64,000 nucleotides of DNA, taken from positions 1 to 64,000 of the forward strand of contig JAEUIE010000029.1 of the NCBI GenBank assembly GCA_016795155.1, given 5' to 3'. The notes under the pieces are model-generated. The model was not told the DNA's origin and did no database searches. It saw nothing but the letters and a program-made list of their open reading frames with translations. A program made the position numbers and the translations under genes. This stretch comes from Planctomycetia bacterium. Its GTDB lineage: Bacteria > Planctomycetota > Planctomycetia > Gemmatales > HRBIN36. Shown here one piece after another: positions 35,121 to 44,863 of this stretch (within the stretch, counting starts at the first letter, position 1; every line of letters starts with the position of its first letter).

Positions 35121-38100
35121 ATTCTACACTATCTGGCAGCAAGCCTAACCTGCGTGAAGAACTATTCGCTAGTCTGGTTCGGGATATGGATCATGCAGAA
35201 AACCCTGCACTGCTTCTCGAAGATTTCTGTGTTCAACATCCAGATCAAGCAGAGGAGGCACGTCGATATGCATATTTTGCACTGGCCATCGATCAATCCA
35301 AACCGTCTTCCAGTCGTGAGCATCCTAAACAGTTGGGGGATTTTCGAATAATTCGGCAGATGGCCAGAGGCGGTATGGGCGTAATTTATGAGGCCATCCA
35401 GGAACGGCTTAAACGACGAGTAGTATTGAAGACAATGAACGCTGGATGGAGTACATGTCCTTCCCGCTTGCGGTTCAATAGAGAACAGGAAGTACTGGCC
35501 AGATTACATCAGACGCACATAGTGCCCATTCATACTGCCGACGAAAAGGATGGATTACAGTACTTTGTCATGCCGTATATTGAAGGTGCATCGCTGAATC
35601 ATGTTATCGAAGAATTCCGAACTCGAGAAACAACCGAAGACAGCACATCTTCCTCTCTATCTTCCCTTGCTGCAGATTGGATGGTGAAAAGTAGTAATTC
35701 AGAAGAACAGAAAGCTGATAGGCCAATCGCTGAAGTTACCCAGCAATCAAAACAAACTCCTTCTACGAACGCTATCAACCCACGATCCCTACCGATGCAA
35801 TATTATCGGTCAGTTGCTCAGACATTAGCTGATGTTGCAGGTGGTTTGCATCATGCACATCTGGAAGGCTTATTGCATCGAGACATGAAGCCTTCCAATA
35901 TTATGATCGAGCCTCACGGCAAGTGCTGGATCATAGACTTTGGACTCGCTGGATTTCTGAATCAACCAGAATCACTTGCTCAAACTCCAAACGAGGATGA
36001 ATTTGTAACAGAGCCTTTAACCAAAAGTCATCTTATCGGCACGCCTGTTTATATGGCTCCAGAGCAGTGGCAGCACAAGGCTGATGTACGAACAGACGTT
36101 TGGGGCCTCGGCGTCACGCTCTATGAATTACTGACTTTGCATCGCCCATTTGAACTTCCGGCGGAATCAGATTCGACTTTCCACAAATCGCAGATACGGG
36201 AGATGATTGAGATAGATTCACCGATTCCACCAGCACAACATGTTCCTAATGTACCAGCAGATCTTGCAGCAATCTGTTTGAAGGCACTGGAAAAAGATCC
36301 TGCAAATCGCTACGCAACTGCAGAAGCATTCCGAGATGATTTAGATCAATGGTTACGAGGTGAACCAGTCAGTGTTAGACCAGCAGGATTAATAAGGAAA
36401 ATTTTTCTCTGGATTAATAAGAATCGAGCATGGGCCACTACACTCGTTTCCCTTGCCATGGTGATGATTGCGATACCCTCGGCGATAGCAATTTTACAAC
36501 AGCAGCGGTCTGATGAATTGGAGCAGCAATCTTATGTTCAGAAACTTATGCATTACCGATTTGTTAATCGGCAAGTTGGTTGGTCTGAAGAAGTAAAGCA
36601 ATTGGCTCGGCTTGCAGTGAAAAATGGCAAAACTCAACAACTAACCGATGAATACGCGGCAACTCTTGGATGTCTGGATGCCACTATGGTAAAACGGTTT
36701 CAAGGTTTCAGCGCCTCGGGGGTGGCTTTTGATACTGCTGGTCACCGCTTGTTAATTGGTGGTTCAGAATCCGAAGCTGCAAAAGTCTGGCATACGCAAA
36801 ATGATGAAGTTTTCCGGTCGGAACTCAAAGGCCATGGCCCTGTAGCTTTCGCAGTTAATGGAACACCACTGCAACTCACCCGTAGTCCAAAACAAGCTTC
36901 TGCATTATGGCTTTGGGATATTAGCAAGCAGCAATTGGTAAGAGAATTTTCCTGGACTAAACTAAACAACTCACGCAATCTCGTATTCGCATTGTCATCA
37001 AATGGCTCTTATGCAGCTGTAGCACAATCATCGGTTGATCGAGGGGTTATCTATTTGTGGGATACTGCTTCCGGCGAACCAGTTCTGACAATCAATAACC
37101 TTGCAACTTCACTAAGTATTTCACCTGATGGCAAGTTTCTTGCAGTTGGAACCCAAAAAGGAGTTGAAGTCTGGTCAACTGAACGGAAAGCTCTTCATGC
37201 AAATCTTGTTTCGATCAATGGAATGCACGTACTTTCGATTGCATTTGGCCGCGATCCTTGTCGTATTGGCAATCAATGGCTATTAGCCGTTGGGGATGCA
37301 GGAAGTCTTATCACTATCTGGAGGTTGGAACAGCAACAACAAATTACATTCTGTCGTGGATCCCAATATGAGATTCACTCATTGTCGTTCAGCCCTGACG
37401 GTTCACTGCTTGCATCTGCAGGGAGAAATAGCGCCAAAATCTGGAATGTGGCAACAGGCCAGGTGCTTCTGGATTTAGCTGATCGAAATACCATGTTGGG
37501 TGTGGCATTTTCATCTCAAGGTGATCAGTTAGCAGTAAGCAGTGTTCAAGCTTGGGGAGGAGCTTCATCATCTGACAGAGGCGGCGTCGATATTTGGAAA
37601 TTGCATTCAAATCGGGGAATTCAAACATTAAGTGGCATGACTGGTGCTGTTGGCAGAGTCTTTTTCTCACCCGATGATAAACTTGTTGTCGCGTTATCGC
37701 ATGCATGGCAAATTGGTCTGTGGGAAGTTGCAACTGGAAAATTAAAATACATACTCGATGCACCTCGAGGATACTGGCTGGATAATTTTGCTCTTTCCTT
37801 CAACAAGGAATGCACTCAATGTGTAATGAGTGCAGGCGAGGAGGCAAGACTCTATGATGTAGAGTCAGGGAAATTACTTACCTCATGGAAGCTGCCGCCA
37901 GGCTTGATGGATAACTTGGCTTTTCAATCAACCGACAAGCTGATGTCAATTCGCTTCGAAAATGAAGCAGGCACAATTCCTGCATCGCGGGGGCAACAAC
38001 TGATCTACCGAATACGTAATTTATTGGGTAATCAGCCGTTAGATCCATTGCACCAAAATCGTGATTTCAATCATTCTGTTTTTGATGCCAAGATGACACA

Positions 38101-38590
38101 AGATGGAGGGATGTACTTTGTCAATGGCCTGTCATCGGGACCAGCTGGGCTCGAAGGGAAAATAAAAGCCTATCAAGTAAATACCGGTAAAGAAATATGG
38201 TCTGTGCCATTCAAATATCCAGAAACGTATGGCTCTACTGATATTGATCCGACTGAGAAACTTATTGCCTGCTTCACCAATTCCCGAGATTCAGCTGCAT
38301 TGTTAGACATTGCTACTGGTAAACATCTTGGCGATTGGTCATTGAGCGATTTCAACAGAATGTTTGTTAGTCAAAAATACTGGGTTCGGTACCCCCCCGG
38401 CACACTTATACATGGTGAATCCTCGGCACCTCTCGTCAACTTTGTTCAGATTGGTGAACCACGCTACACCAATTTTGCCTTAAACAGTTCTCAGAGCAAA
38501 CTTATTTGGGGCAATCAGGATGGAACAGTTATGTTAGTCGATATTCCAAGAATGCAACGAAGCTTAGCAGAAGTCGGATTGGGATGGTAA
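35117..38590 (+). CDS. Transmembrane Ser/Thr protein kinase with WD40 propeller
   Basis: A 1157-residue protein. Residues ~75-420 are a Hanks-type kinase: ARGGMG loop (~83-88), Lys105 in VVLKTMN, HRDMKPSN (254-261), DFG (274-276) and GTPVYMAPEQW. A ~60-residue low-complexity insertion lies between the N- and C-lobes. A single transmembrane helix (ATTLVSLAMVMIAIPSAIAIL) is near residue 440-460. The C-terminal ~680 residues are WD40-like blades (LSISPDGKFLAVGTQKGVEVW; LSFSPDGSLLASAGRNSAKIW), probably extracytoplasmic sensing or scaffolding. The start overlaps the sigma-factor stop. All catalytic residues are present. Confidence 0.93.
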   Translation: MNSTLSGSKPNLREELFASLVRDMDHAENPALLLEDFCVQHPDQAEEARRYAYFALAIDQSKPSSSREHPKQLGDFRIIRQMARGGMGVIYEAIQERLKRRVVLKTMNAGWSTCPSRLRFNREQEVLARLHQTHIVPIHTADEKDGLQYFVMPYIEGASLNHVIEEFRTRETTEDSTSSSLSSLAADWMVKSSNSEEQKADRPIAEVTQQSKQTPSTNAINPRSLPMQYYRSVAQTLADVAGGLHHAHLEGLLHRDMKPSNIMIEPHGKCWIIDFGLAGFLNQPESLAQTPNEDEFVTEPLTKSHLIGTPVYMAPEQWQHKADVRTDVWGLGVTLYELLTLHRPFELPAESDSTFHKSQIREMIEIDSPIPPAQHVPNVPADLAAICLKALEKDPANRYATAEAFRDDLDQWLRGEPVSVRPAGLIRKIFLWINKNRAWATTLVSLAMVMIAIPSAIAILQQQRSDELEQQSYVQKLMHYRFVNRQVGWSEEVKQLARLAVKNGKTQQLTDEYAATLGCLDATMVKRFQGFSASGVAFDTAGHRLLIGGSESEAAKVWHTQNDEVFRSELKGHGPVAFAVNGTPLQLTRSPKQASALWLWDISKQQLVREFSWTKLNNSRNLVFALSSNGSYAAVAQSSVDRGVIYLWDTASGEPVLTINNLATSLSISPDGKFLAVGTQKGVEVWSTERKALHANLVSINGMHVLSIAFGRDPCRIGNQWLLAVGDAGSLITIWRLEQQQQITFCRGSQYEIHSLSFSPDGSLLASAGRNSAKIWNVATGQVLLDLADRNTMLGVAFSSQGDQLAVSSVQAWGGASSSDRGGVDIWKLHSNRGIQTLSGMTGAVGRVFFSPDDKLVVALSHAWQIGLWEVATGKLKYILDAPRGYWLDNFALSFNKECTQCVMSAGEEARLYDVESGKLLTSWKLPPGLMDNLAFQSTDKLMSIRFENEAGTIPASRGQQLIYRIRNLLGNQPLDPLHQNRDFNHSVFDAKMTQDGGMYFVNGLSSGPAGLEGKIKAYQVNTGKEIWSVPFKYPETYGSTDIDPTEKLIACFTNSRDSAALLDIATGKHLGDWSLSDFNRMFVSQKYWVRYPPGTLIHGESSAPLVNFVQIGEPRYTNFALNSSQSKLIWGNQDGTVMLVDIPRMQRSLAEVGLGW

Positions 38591-38674
38591 TTGATTTCAT
38601 TTTCTAGGTAAGAATCTGAAGGAAAGAGATGGTTATCACAGGGAGGAGCCGTTCATTACCTGGAGATGAGTATC

Positions 38675-39403
38675 ATGTTCAAGCTGTTCTTTACAATTGC
38701 CCGATTTGCCTTGATTGTTCTGGTTTTCTTGGAAGTAACATATCCGATCCATGCTCAAACCTATGATCTTCGAAACGATTGGAGCGATATAAATAATCCG
38801 AATGGTGTTTGGAGCTATCGACAAGGCAATAGCGTTTTATCAAGTGGCACATATCCAGCGGGTGATTTCGATCTGGCACAACCCGCATGGTTAGGTAGTC
38901 CACCAGCGCTCTGGCTTAAAACACAATCAAATGGTTCTGGATTAGATTCTCAAATTGGCGATGTGGTTACTCATACAGTTCCGACTAACCTAACAAACGT
39001 AGTATGGACCAGCCCTACTTCCGGAATCATCGACATCAATGGAGGTGTTTGGATGATTCGTGAAATCGACCGCTCAAATGACTGGTTTTTACGGGTTAAT
39101 GGCAACCTATTGTCTTCAGGTAGTATTGCTTCAGGTGATATTTATGATCGTTCTAATCCATTCAATTTCGATAATGGTTCGGGTGGACTGTTAAATAATC
39201 TGTCAGTAAATGGAGGGGATGTTTTGGAATTGTCATTTCAAGCAACAGGCGATGGTGTCGGAGATTATGTTGGCGTCGAATTATCTGTAACTTATGCAGT
39301 GCCTGAGCCAACTACGTATCTACTCATTATCACTACTGGACTTTGTGCCACGTTCTATTTGTGGCGAAAACGACAACGGGAGGAAATAGCATATTCGTCT
39401 TAA
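38675..39403 (+). CDS. PEP-CTERM protein
   Basis: A 242-residue exported protein. The leader runs to about YPIHAQ, and the body is beta-rich with Asn/Gly/Ser (YRQGNSVLSSGTYPAGDF; WMIREIDRSNDWFLRVNGN). The end is VPEPTTYLLIITTG, a hydrophobic helix and WRKRQRE, the full PEP-CTERM sorting signal recognised by exosortase. The ATG at 38675 has GGAG 9 bases upstream; the earlier ATG at 38666 would have no room for a ribosome site. It follows the kinase-WD40 gene by 84 bases and is a plausible member of its regulon. Confidence 0.85.
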   Translation: MFKLFFTIARFALIVLVFLEVTYPIHAQTYDLRNDWSDINNPNGVWSYRQGNSVLSSGTYPAGDFDLAQPAWLGSPPALWLKTQSNGSGLDSQIGDVVTHTVPTNLTNVVWTSPTSGIIDINGGVWMIREIDRSNDWFLRVNGNLLSSGSIASGDIYDRSNPFNFDNGSGGLLNNLSVNGGDVLELSFQATGDGVGDYVGVELSVTYAVPEPTTYLLIITTGLCATFYLWRKRQREEIAYSS

Positions 39404-39638
39404 GGGCAATTCAACACCACATAACACATAAAGAATCTTGTTATCGTTGGTGCACCCTTGCATGTGCGATAAGCTTCGAGACAACCAAGATAGGTGACAT
39501 AGCACTAACCGGGCCAAATAAGCCTGCTTGACTTATAGCTGTCACAGATTGAGTATCTATGTCTACACTCCTCAAAAAGTTCTGTGCCGTTTCCTGAAGA
39601 GTATTACATCAAACCACTGGTCGTAGAAAGCCTTGGTT
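39404..39638. other. Intergenic region before repeat copy 2
   Basis: About 235 bases after the PEP-CTERM gene with no gene that I can support. Together with the following repeat and 39959-40097 it forms a ~700-base gene-free interval. The bases at 39631-39638 (CCTTGGTT) resemble part of the repeat hairpin. Confidence 0.35.
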
Positions 39639-39958
39639 GTGAGTCTGATAATCACGATGCGACAGATGCGTAATTGTCACGAAAAGAACGAAAAGTGTCA
39701 GGGTTAACCTGGTGACACCGAAGGGGACAAAACCAGCGTATCAGGGAAATACAACTAGAGAGCAGATGATTAAACCTGTAACCAACGGATGGCTTCTCCC
39801 TTGGTTGCAGATGCCAATTGTAGATTGAAATTAATTGGATCGGATTGGGCAAATTCGACACTTGGCTCCTTTCTCCCCTTGCCACAATCACACTGTCGTA
39901 CATTGAGCGCAGGCCGAGTGCGAATCAGCCAGATCATGAACCTGCTACTGTTGACACC
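39639..39958 (+). repeat. 320-bp direct repeat, copy 2
   Basis: This copy starts with the same 82 bases as copy 1, including codons for the last residues of the small HTH protein at 33409-33957 but without the gene. It carries the ACGAAAAGA doublet (39679-39695) and the hairpin halves CTGTAACCAA and TTGGTTGCAG (ending 39810). The two copies enclose the sigma-factor, kinase-WD40 and PEP-CTERM genes. Confidence 0.92.
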
Positions 39959-40018
39959 GGTTACTCAAGAGCAGTTACTGTTCCCGTCCTAGACTATGAG
40001 TGGGCATGGTCCGATCAA

Positions 40019-40070
40019 GCTGAAGAAACTGCAGTCGATTTTTCTGGAGATAGATTGGGGAAGGCAGAGA
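40019..40070 (+). repeat. ~50-bp diverged repeat downstream of the kinase-TPR gene
   Basis: GCTGAAGAAACTGCAG followed by TTTTTCTGGAGATAGATTGG and GGAAGGCAGAG. A copy at 43621-43671 has about three quarters of the bases in common. On the minus strand each copy lies 25-30 bases after a stop codon: here that of the kinase-TPR gene, there that of the BRCT-TPR gene. Confidence 0.6.
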
Positions 40071-40097
40071 AAGAAGTGGAAGCTTTTACTACCATAA

Positions 40098-43000
40098 TTA
40101 TTTCTTGACAGGTGCTAATTTCTGCAGTTTCTCCTTCTCTGCCTGCCACTTCTTTGCTTCATCGGGATTATTGGATTCAGTGTAGAGTTGGATGAGGCGG
40201 TCGAGGGCTTCGGAAATTCGGACTTTGACAAGTTGGGGAATTTTGGCTTCGCGCTGCTTCATGCCTTCGTAGCCTGTGAGAATCAGTGGTTCGGCATCGG
40301 CATATTTCTTTTGGCCGAGGAGAGCTGCGCCGAGGAGGACTTGAGTGTTGAAGGTGGTCCAGGCATCGGGTTCTTTTTTCTGGCGAAAGTTCAGAGCTTC
40401 ACGGGCGGTGGCTTCAGCATCGATCCATTTTTTTTGATAAAGCAGGTTAAGTGCAAGGCCAGCTAGTTCACTGATGTACGTTGGCGAAGATTCACCATCA
40501 CGCTTCTTAATAAACTGTACTAATTTTCGTTTCCATTCCTCAGCCTTTGGAAATTGGTTATCCGCTTCATTGATTTCAACTGCATCTTGCAATATGTTTT
40601 TCGCAAAACGATGCTGATACCGTTGCCTTTCAAGTTCTAATGCAGTTTTCTCGATGAGTTCCACAGCTTCGTGGAGCCTGCCTGCATATCGATAAGCAGA
40701 GGACAAATTACCCTGGATAGTCAAAGTATCAGGATGACTGGACCCAAAGTTATTCACCTGAGCAGAAACTGCTTTCTCCAGCAATTTCAGTGTTTTCGCG
40801 GGTTGACCTGCATTTCGATACGCTTCAGCGAGGTTATTAATTGTTTGAAGGGTATTAGTATGATTTTCACCAAGTATCCTTGTCTGCATTTCAAGAACAC
40901 TTTCAAAGAGCTCAATGGCCTGTGGTACTTTTCCACTGGCACGAAGTGCCCTGGCAAGACTGCTTAACGTAGCGAGCGTATCTGGGTGTTGCTCCCCCAG
41001 TTTTCTTTTTTGCAATTCACCGACTTTTGTCAAATTTGAGATTGCTTCTGGATATCTTCGAGAATTGTAAAAGGCGACGCCCAGATTGCTCAGCGCACGC
41101 ATTCGTTCTGGATGATCTTCGCTGTAAGTTGTTTCATAAGTCTTGCAGATGTCTTGGAATAAAGGGAAGCTTTTATCAGATTGTCCGATTTCATCATAAA
41201 TACCTGCCAGATTGTTTTTACAAATAAGAGTATTGTAACCAGTCTTACCAAATTTTTTTTCTTGAACTTCAACCATCTCTTTCATTATCTGTAGTGCCTT
41301 ACCGTATTTTCCCGTTGCGGTATAGATCCCTGCCAGATTATTCTTACTGGTTAGCGTATCGATATGTGTCAGTCCCAGCTTGTCGCTAAAAAAGGCATCG
41401 ACTTTTTCTGCCAGGTCGAGTGCCTGTTGAATCCTACCCATAGCGAGATATGTCATAGATAGATTGGCGTACACTAATATTTCCTCCTGATCCAGAAGCT
41501 TCATATTGACATTTGGGTCACACAATTGCTCATAAATAGACAAGGCATCCTGATAATTGCCCGCCTCTCTGTACAGTATGGCAAGATTATTCAAAATGTG
41601 TCTATTCAGTTCATTCCCTCGAGGCATATTCTGCAAACCGGATTTCCTGATGGACCGATACTCCTCGATCGCATCGTGAATGCGACCCTGCATGCGATAC
41701 GCATCAGCCAGATATGTTCTTGCGATGATTTTCTCATCATCATATCCAGCTCCTTCTGCTGCCAATACAGGTATTGCATTTCGCAATATTACTTCAGCTT
41801 TCTTCGAATTTCCCAGATTGATCAGTGTGTTGCCTAGAAGTACCTGCAAACGTGCAATGACCAGTGGGTCAGCAATGAGTTCAGGTTGTAATTGGTCTGC
41901 TGCCTGCTCAGCACGGGCCAGCAGTTGTTGATAGAGTGGAGGTCCACCTTTCACTTCGGACCTGGGATTGATACCGTTTAAGAGTTCTGCAAACAGAGCG
42001 GTACCCTTTTCGACCTGGTGTAATCGTTGTTCCGCTTTATTACGCTGTACTTCCTTTTCATCTCTTTCTTTCTTGGCGGTAGATTCATTGTTCCGCGCTG
42101 ACTCCTCCGCATCCATCGCCCGACGCATCTGCCATAAACTGCCCGCGAGCCCTGCCAGGAGTGTCAGCAGTATTCCTGCAGCGAGCCGGAATGTCACACG
42201 TCGTCGTTTGCTCTCCTCTTCCGCCTTCGTCGTTGCCTTTACCGCGGTTAATTCGGCTTGCTTCAAACGTTCTTCCACTGAAAGAAGATAACCGGTCAAT
42301 TCCTTTGTCAGTTCGCTCCCATCACGGGGTCGGTCGTCACGATTAACCGACAGGCAGCACTTGGCCAATGTGATGAGTTCATCGTCAGCTCCGCAGGTTT
42401 GCAATCGATGGTAGGCTTCAGCCAGATCAGCATCAACAGCCTGGCGGTAAATCTCTAAGCCGTTCTCGCCCACATATGGCGGTTTACCGGTAAGAATTTC
42501 GCAGAGAATAGCACCCAATCCAAACACGTCGGCACACTCGTCAAGTTGATCAACTTCTGCCCGTGCTTGTTCGGGAGCCATGTAAGCTGGTGTGCCCAAG
42601 ACAGAGCCGGCCTGGGTGTTGGGGATGTCGGTAGAGTTGCCGCTACTGCGTTTTGTCTGAACGGAGCCTTCGGAAGATGCACGTATCTCGGGCCGATGAA
42701 CAGATTCTTTATTGCGTTCCGCGGATGATAGTAGTACTTTTGCCAGTCCCCAGTCCATCACCTGCACTTCACCAAATGCGCCAACCATAATGTTCTGTGG
42801 CTTCAAATCGCGGTGAATCACCTTGCGTGCATGGGCATAGGCCATCGTCTGGCAGACCTGTTCAAAGATTTTGAGAAAACGTGATCGCTCACACGATGGA
42901 TCGCTACGCTCCTTCAGTAATTTTGCAAGTGTCTGTCCTCGTATAAGCTTCATGGTGAAGTAAGGTCGTTGATCTGGAAACTGTCCTAATTCATATACGG

Positions 43001-43367
43001 GGGTGATGCCAGGGTGTTGTAACTGGCCAGCAATTTGCGCTTCTTCGACAAACCGTTGTAGAAGTTCCGTCTTGCCTGCGTGATTCTGAAGCATCACCTT
43101 AACTGCAATCTCGCGTCCCAAATCTTCATCGCGACCACGAAGCACGGCGCCCATGCCACCACGGGCTATTTCTCCTTCGAGTTTATATCTATGTTCTGGG
43201 AGTTTTGATGGAGATAATGGCGTTTCTGATGTAGTTGATTGGCCAGCTTCAGGTAACTGTATTTGAGGCAACTGCGGTGTCGTGGCTGCCAACGCTCGTA
43301 ATATGCTATCTCCAATAGGAAGTGATGAAGAAATATTTGGTATCGAAGCTTTAGATGGGTCAACCAT
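40098..43367 (-). CDS. Transmembrane Ser/Thr protein kinase with TPR (kinesin-light-chain-like) repeats
   Basis: A 1089-residue protein. The kinase domain (~60-360) has ARGGMGAVLRG, Lys in IAVKVML, HRDLKPQN, DWGLA in place of DFG, and GTPAYMAPEQA. A transmembrane helix follows (LAAGILLTLLAGLAGSLW, about residue 410-430). The C-terminal ~650 residues are tandem TPR units of the kinesin-light-chain type, with recurrent phrases such as LGEQHPDTLATLSSLARAL and LGENHTNTLQTINNLAEAY. DWG is common in planctomycete kinases and keeps the Asp. The ATG at 43367 has GAGG 5-6 bases upstream; the frame is open further to 43430. The target is unknown. Confidence 0.92.
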   Translation of the reverse strand: MVDPSKASIPNISSSLPIGDSILRALAATTPQLPQIQLPEAGQSTTSETPLSPSKLPEHRYKLEGEIARGGMGAVLRGRDEDLGREIAVKVMLQNHAGKTELLQRFVEEAQIAGQLQHPGITPVYELGQFPDQRPYFTMKLIRGQTLAKLLKERSDPSCERSRFLKIFEQVCQTMAYAHARKVIHRDLKPQNIMVGAFGEVQVMDWGLAKVLLSSAERNKESVHRPEIRASSEGSVQTKRSSGNSTDIPNTQAGSVLGTPAYMAPEQARAEVDQLDECADVFGLGAILCEILTGKPPYVGENGLEIYRQAVDADLAEAYHRLQTCGADDELITLAKCCLSVNRDDRPRDGSELTKELTGYLLSVEERLKQAELTAVKATTKAEEESKRRRVTFRLAAGILLTLLAGLAGSLWQMRRAMDAEESARNNESTAKKERDEKEVQRNKAEQRLHQVEKGTALFAELLNGINPRSEVKGGPPLYQQLLARAEQAADQLQPELIADPLVIARLQVLLGNTLINLGNSKKAEVILRNAIPVLAAEGAGYDDEKIIARTYLADAYRMQGRIHDAIEEYRSIRKSGLQNMPRGNELNRHILNNLAILYREAGNYQDALSIYEQLCDPNVNMKLLDQEEILVYANLSMTYLAMGRIQQALDLAEKVDAFFSDKLGLTHIDTLTSKNNLAGIYTATGKYGKALQIMKEMVEVQEKKFGKTGYNTLICKNNLAGIYDEIGQSDKSFPLFQDICKTYETTYSEDHPERMRALSNLGVAFYNSRRYPEAISNLTKVGELQKRKLGEQHPDTLATLSSLARALRASGKVPQAIELFESVLEMQTRILGENHTNTLQTINNLAEAYRNAGQPAKTLKLLEKAVSAQVNNFGSSHPDTLTIQGNLSSAYRYAGRLHEAVELIEKTALELERQRYQHRFAKNILQDAVEINEADNQFPKAEEWKRKLVQFIKKRDGESSPTYISELAGLALNLLYQKKWIDAEATAREALNFRQKKEPDAWTTFNTQVLLGAALLGQKKYADAEPLILTGYEGMKQREAKIPQLVKVRISEALDRLIQLYTESNNPDEAKKWQAEKEKLQKLAPVKK

Positions 43368-43620
43368 GATTGCCTCAAGCATGCTATTCTGGATTGACAA
43401 ATTATCGTGACAACTCGCAGGTTGTTGCAATTAGAAATTGTCGCTTTGTAAGTGATTTTGTGATTCTGATAGCACCTGAAATAATTATTTCCCGCTCCCT
43501 CCTCCCTTTCCTCCTTCATGCTCTAACTGTCATCCTGCCTTGCAACCATCATTGTGAAGCCAGCACGCACCCGGAGACAGAGCGACGGCAAACAAAAAAC
43601 TGAAGGATTGCGCAGCCCAG

Positions 43621-43671
43621 GCTGAAGCATTTGCAGCCGTTTTCCTAGAAATGGATTGGGGGAGGCAGAGG
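43621..43671 (+). repeat. ~50-bp diverged repeat downstream of the BRCT-TPR gene
   Basis: GCTGAAGCATTTGCAG followed by a TTTTCCTAGAAATGGATTGG block and GGAGGCAGAG, the partner of 40019-40070. It lies 26 bases after the BRCT-TPR stop on the minus strand and within the upstream region of the kinase-TPR gene. It has no T-run and no strong stem, so it is not an obvious terminator. Confidence 0.6.
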
Positions 43672-43696
43672 GATCATCAAGAAAGTAAGTTAACTA

Positions 43697-44863
43697 TCAA
43701 TCTGAACTGGCAATTCGCCTTCTGGCGTAATCGGCATACTCTCCAGTATTTTCAAGTTGTAGATATGTACGCCAATGTGTTTGAGCTTGGTCTATTTCCC
43801 CATTTTCATCAAGCAAATCAGCTAGATTGTAGCGATAACTTGAACAGGCTGGATCAATTCCCACTGCTTGCTTCATTGCTGCTACAGCTTGCTCAATGTG
43901 CCCTAGTTCGGCCAGAACATTTCCCAGGTTGCTCCAGGCTTCTGCAAACTCTGGATCGATCTCGACAACTTGATGATAACGTTCTGCAGCCCGTTCTTTT
44001 TGTCCCAGTTTGTGGTGTACATTGGCAAGGTTGAAACATGTTACAGCATCAGGGCCACCAGTAATGAGTGATTGAAGGTATGCATCGCTGGCTTCCGCGT
44101 ACTTTTCCTGTTCTTCGAGAGCCAAACCTGTTGTAAACCAATCTTGTGCCGATTTAACAGGGTTGGAAGTCTGAATGATTTTGTTTTCTGGGTGTTCTCC
44201 AAAATCGAGCAGTGGTTGCCCATGTGTTTCGGCTAATTGTCCATTCCGAAGTCGAATCATCAAACGACCGTTCAGCTCTAGCAATCCTAACTGTGCTGCA
44301 GGGTCACCAGAAGTGAGCCAACCCTTCAATTGTCGTAGGCTTTGACGTATTCGCTCCGGTTTAACACCAGCTGTCGTCAGATTACTTAGTGTCTTTGCCC
44401 AGGAAACCTGTTGAAAGTCATAAAAGGAAACGCCATGTTTCGTTTCAACTGGTTCAACTAAACCATGCCGAACCCAGCGAGCAAACTTGTCAGGAGCAAT
44501 TTTGAGAAAACGAGATATTTGCACACCAGTGTAAAGCTGATGGACAGTTTGAACAAAAGAGTCTAACCCAGAGCGTTTAAGAAACTCTTCCTCAGAGACC
44601 GTATCAATTGTTGCTCCCAGCTTTTGCAACCGTTGTACAGTTCTAATCTGAGCGGTGGGTTTGCCTGCAGTGGTCAATAATTCGCTTTCCTGGCCGACCA
44701 CGACATAATCTGTTTGTTCACTGACTGCCGGAACAACCGTGCCACCACAGGTTTTGACAATCTGCGCGGCTTCAGCGCGGCTCATGGATGCAAGTTTGCC
44801 AGCAAATGCAACTTGTCTTCCTTTAAGCCAATCACTGTTAGTCGAGCTATCCATGCTTGTCAT
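43697..44863 (-). CDS. BRCT domain protein with MerR-like HTH and TPR repeats, coupled to the NHEJ ligase
   Basis: A 388-residue protein. Residues ~10-95 form a BRCT domain: LKGRQVAFAGKLASMSRAEA, the CGG turn, TDYVVVG and a final EEEFL. Residues ~105-185 look like a MerR-type HTH (YTGVQISRFLKIAPDKFARW, then HGLVEPVETKHGVSFYDF). From ~255 there are three to four TPR units (AWSNLGNVLAELGHIEQAVA). The ATG at 44863 overlaps the ligase stop by 4 bases, so it is translated with the ligase; the frame is open to 44938. BRCT domains bind phosphoproteins or DNA ends. Its role in end joining is inference from the operon. Confidence 0.82.
   Translation of the reverse strand: MTSMDSSTNSDWLKGRQVAFAGKLASMSRAEAAQIVKTCGGTVVPAVSEQTDYVVVGQESELLTTAGKPTAQIRTVQRLQKLGATIDTVSEEEFLKRSGLDSFVQTVHQLYTGVQISRFLKIAPDKFARWVRHGLVEPVETKHGVSFYDFQQVSWAKTLSNLTTAGVKPERIRQSLRQLKGWLTSGDPAAQLGLLELNGRLMIRLRNGQLAETHGQPLLDFGEHPENKIIQTSNPVKSAQDWFTTGLALEEQEKYAEASDAYLQSLITGGPDAVTCFNLANVHHKLGQKERAAERYHQVVEIDPEFAEAWSNLGNVLAELGHIEQAVAAMKQAVGIDPACSSYRYNLADLLDENGEIDQAQTHWRTYLQLENTGEYADYARRRIASSD

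Noticed and set aside
40019-40070. Terminator at the repeat after the kinase-TPR gene
   Set aside because: There is no stem with a following T-run on the minus strand; only a short CTGCAG palindrome.
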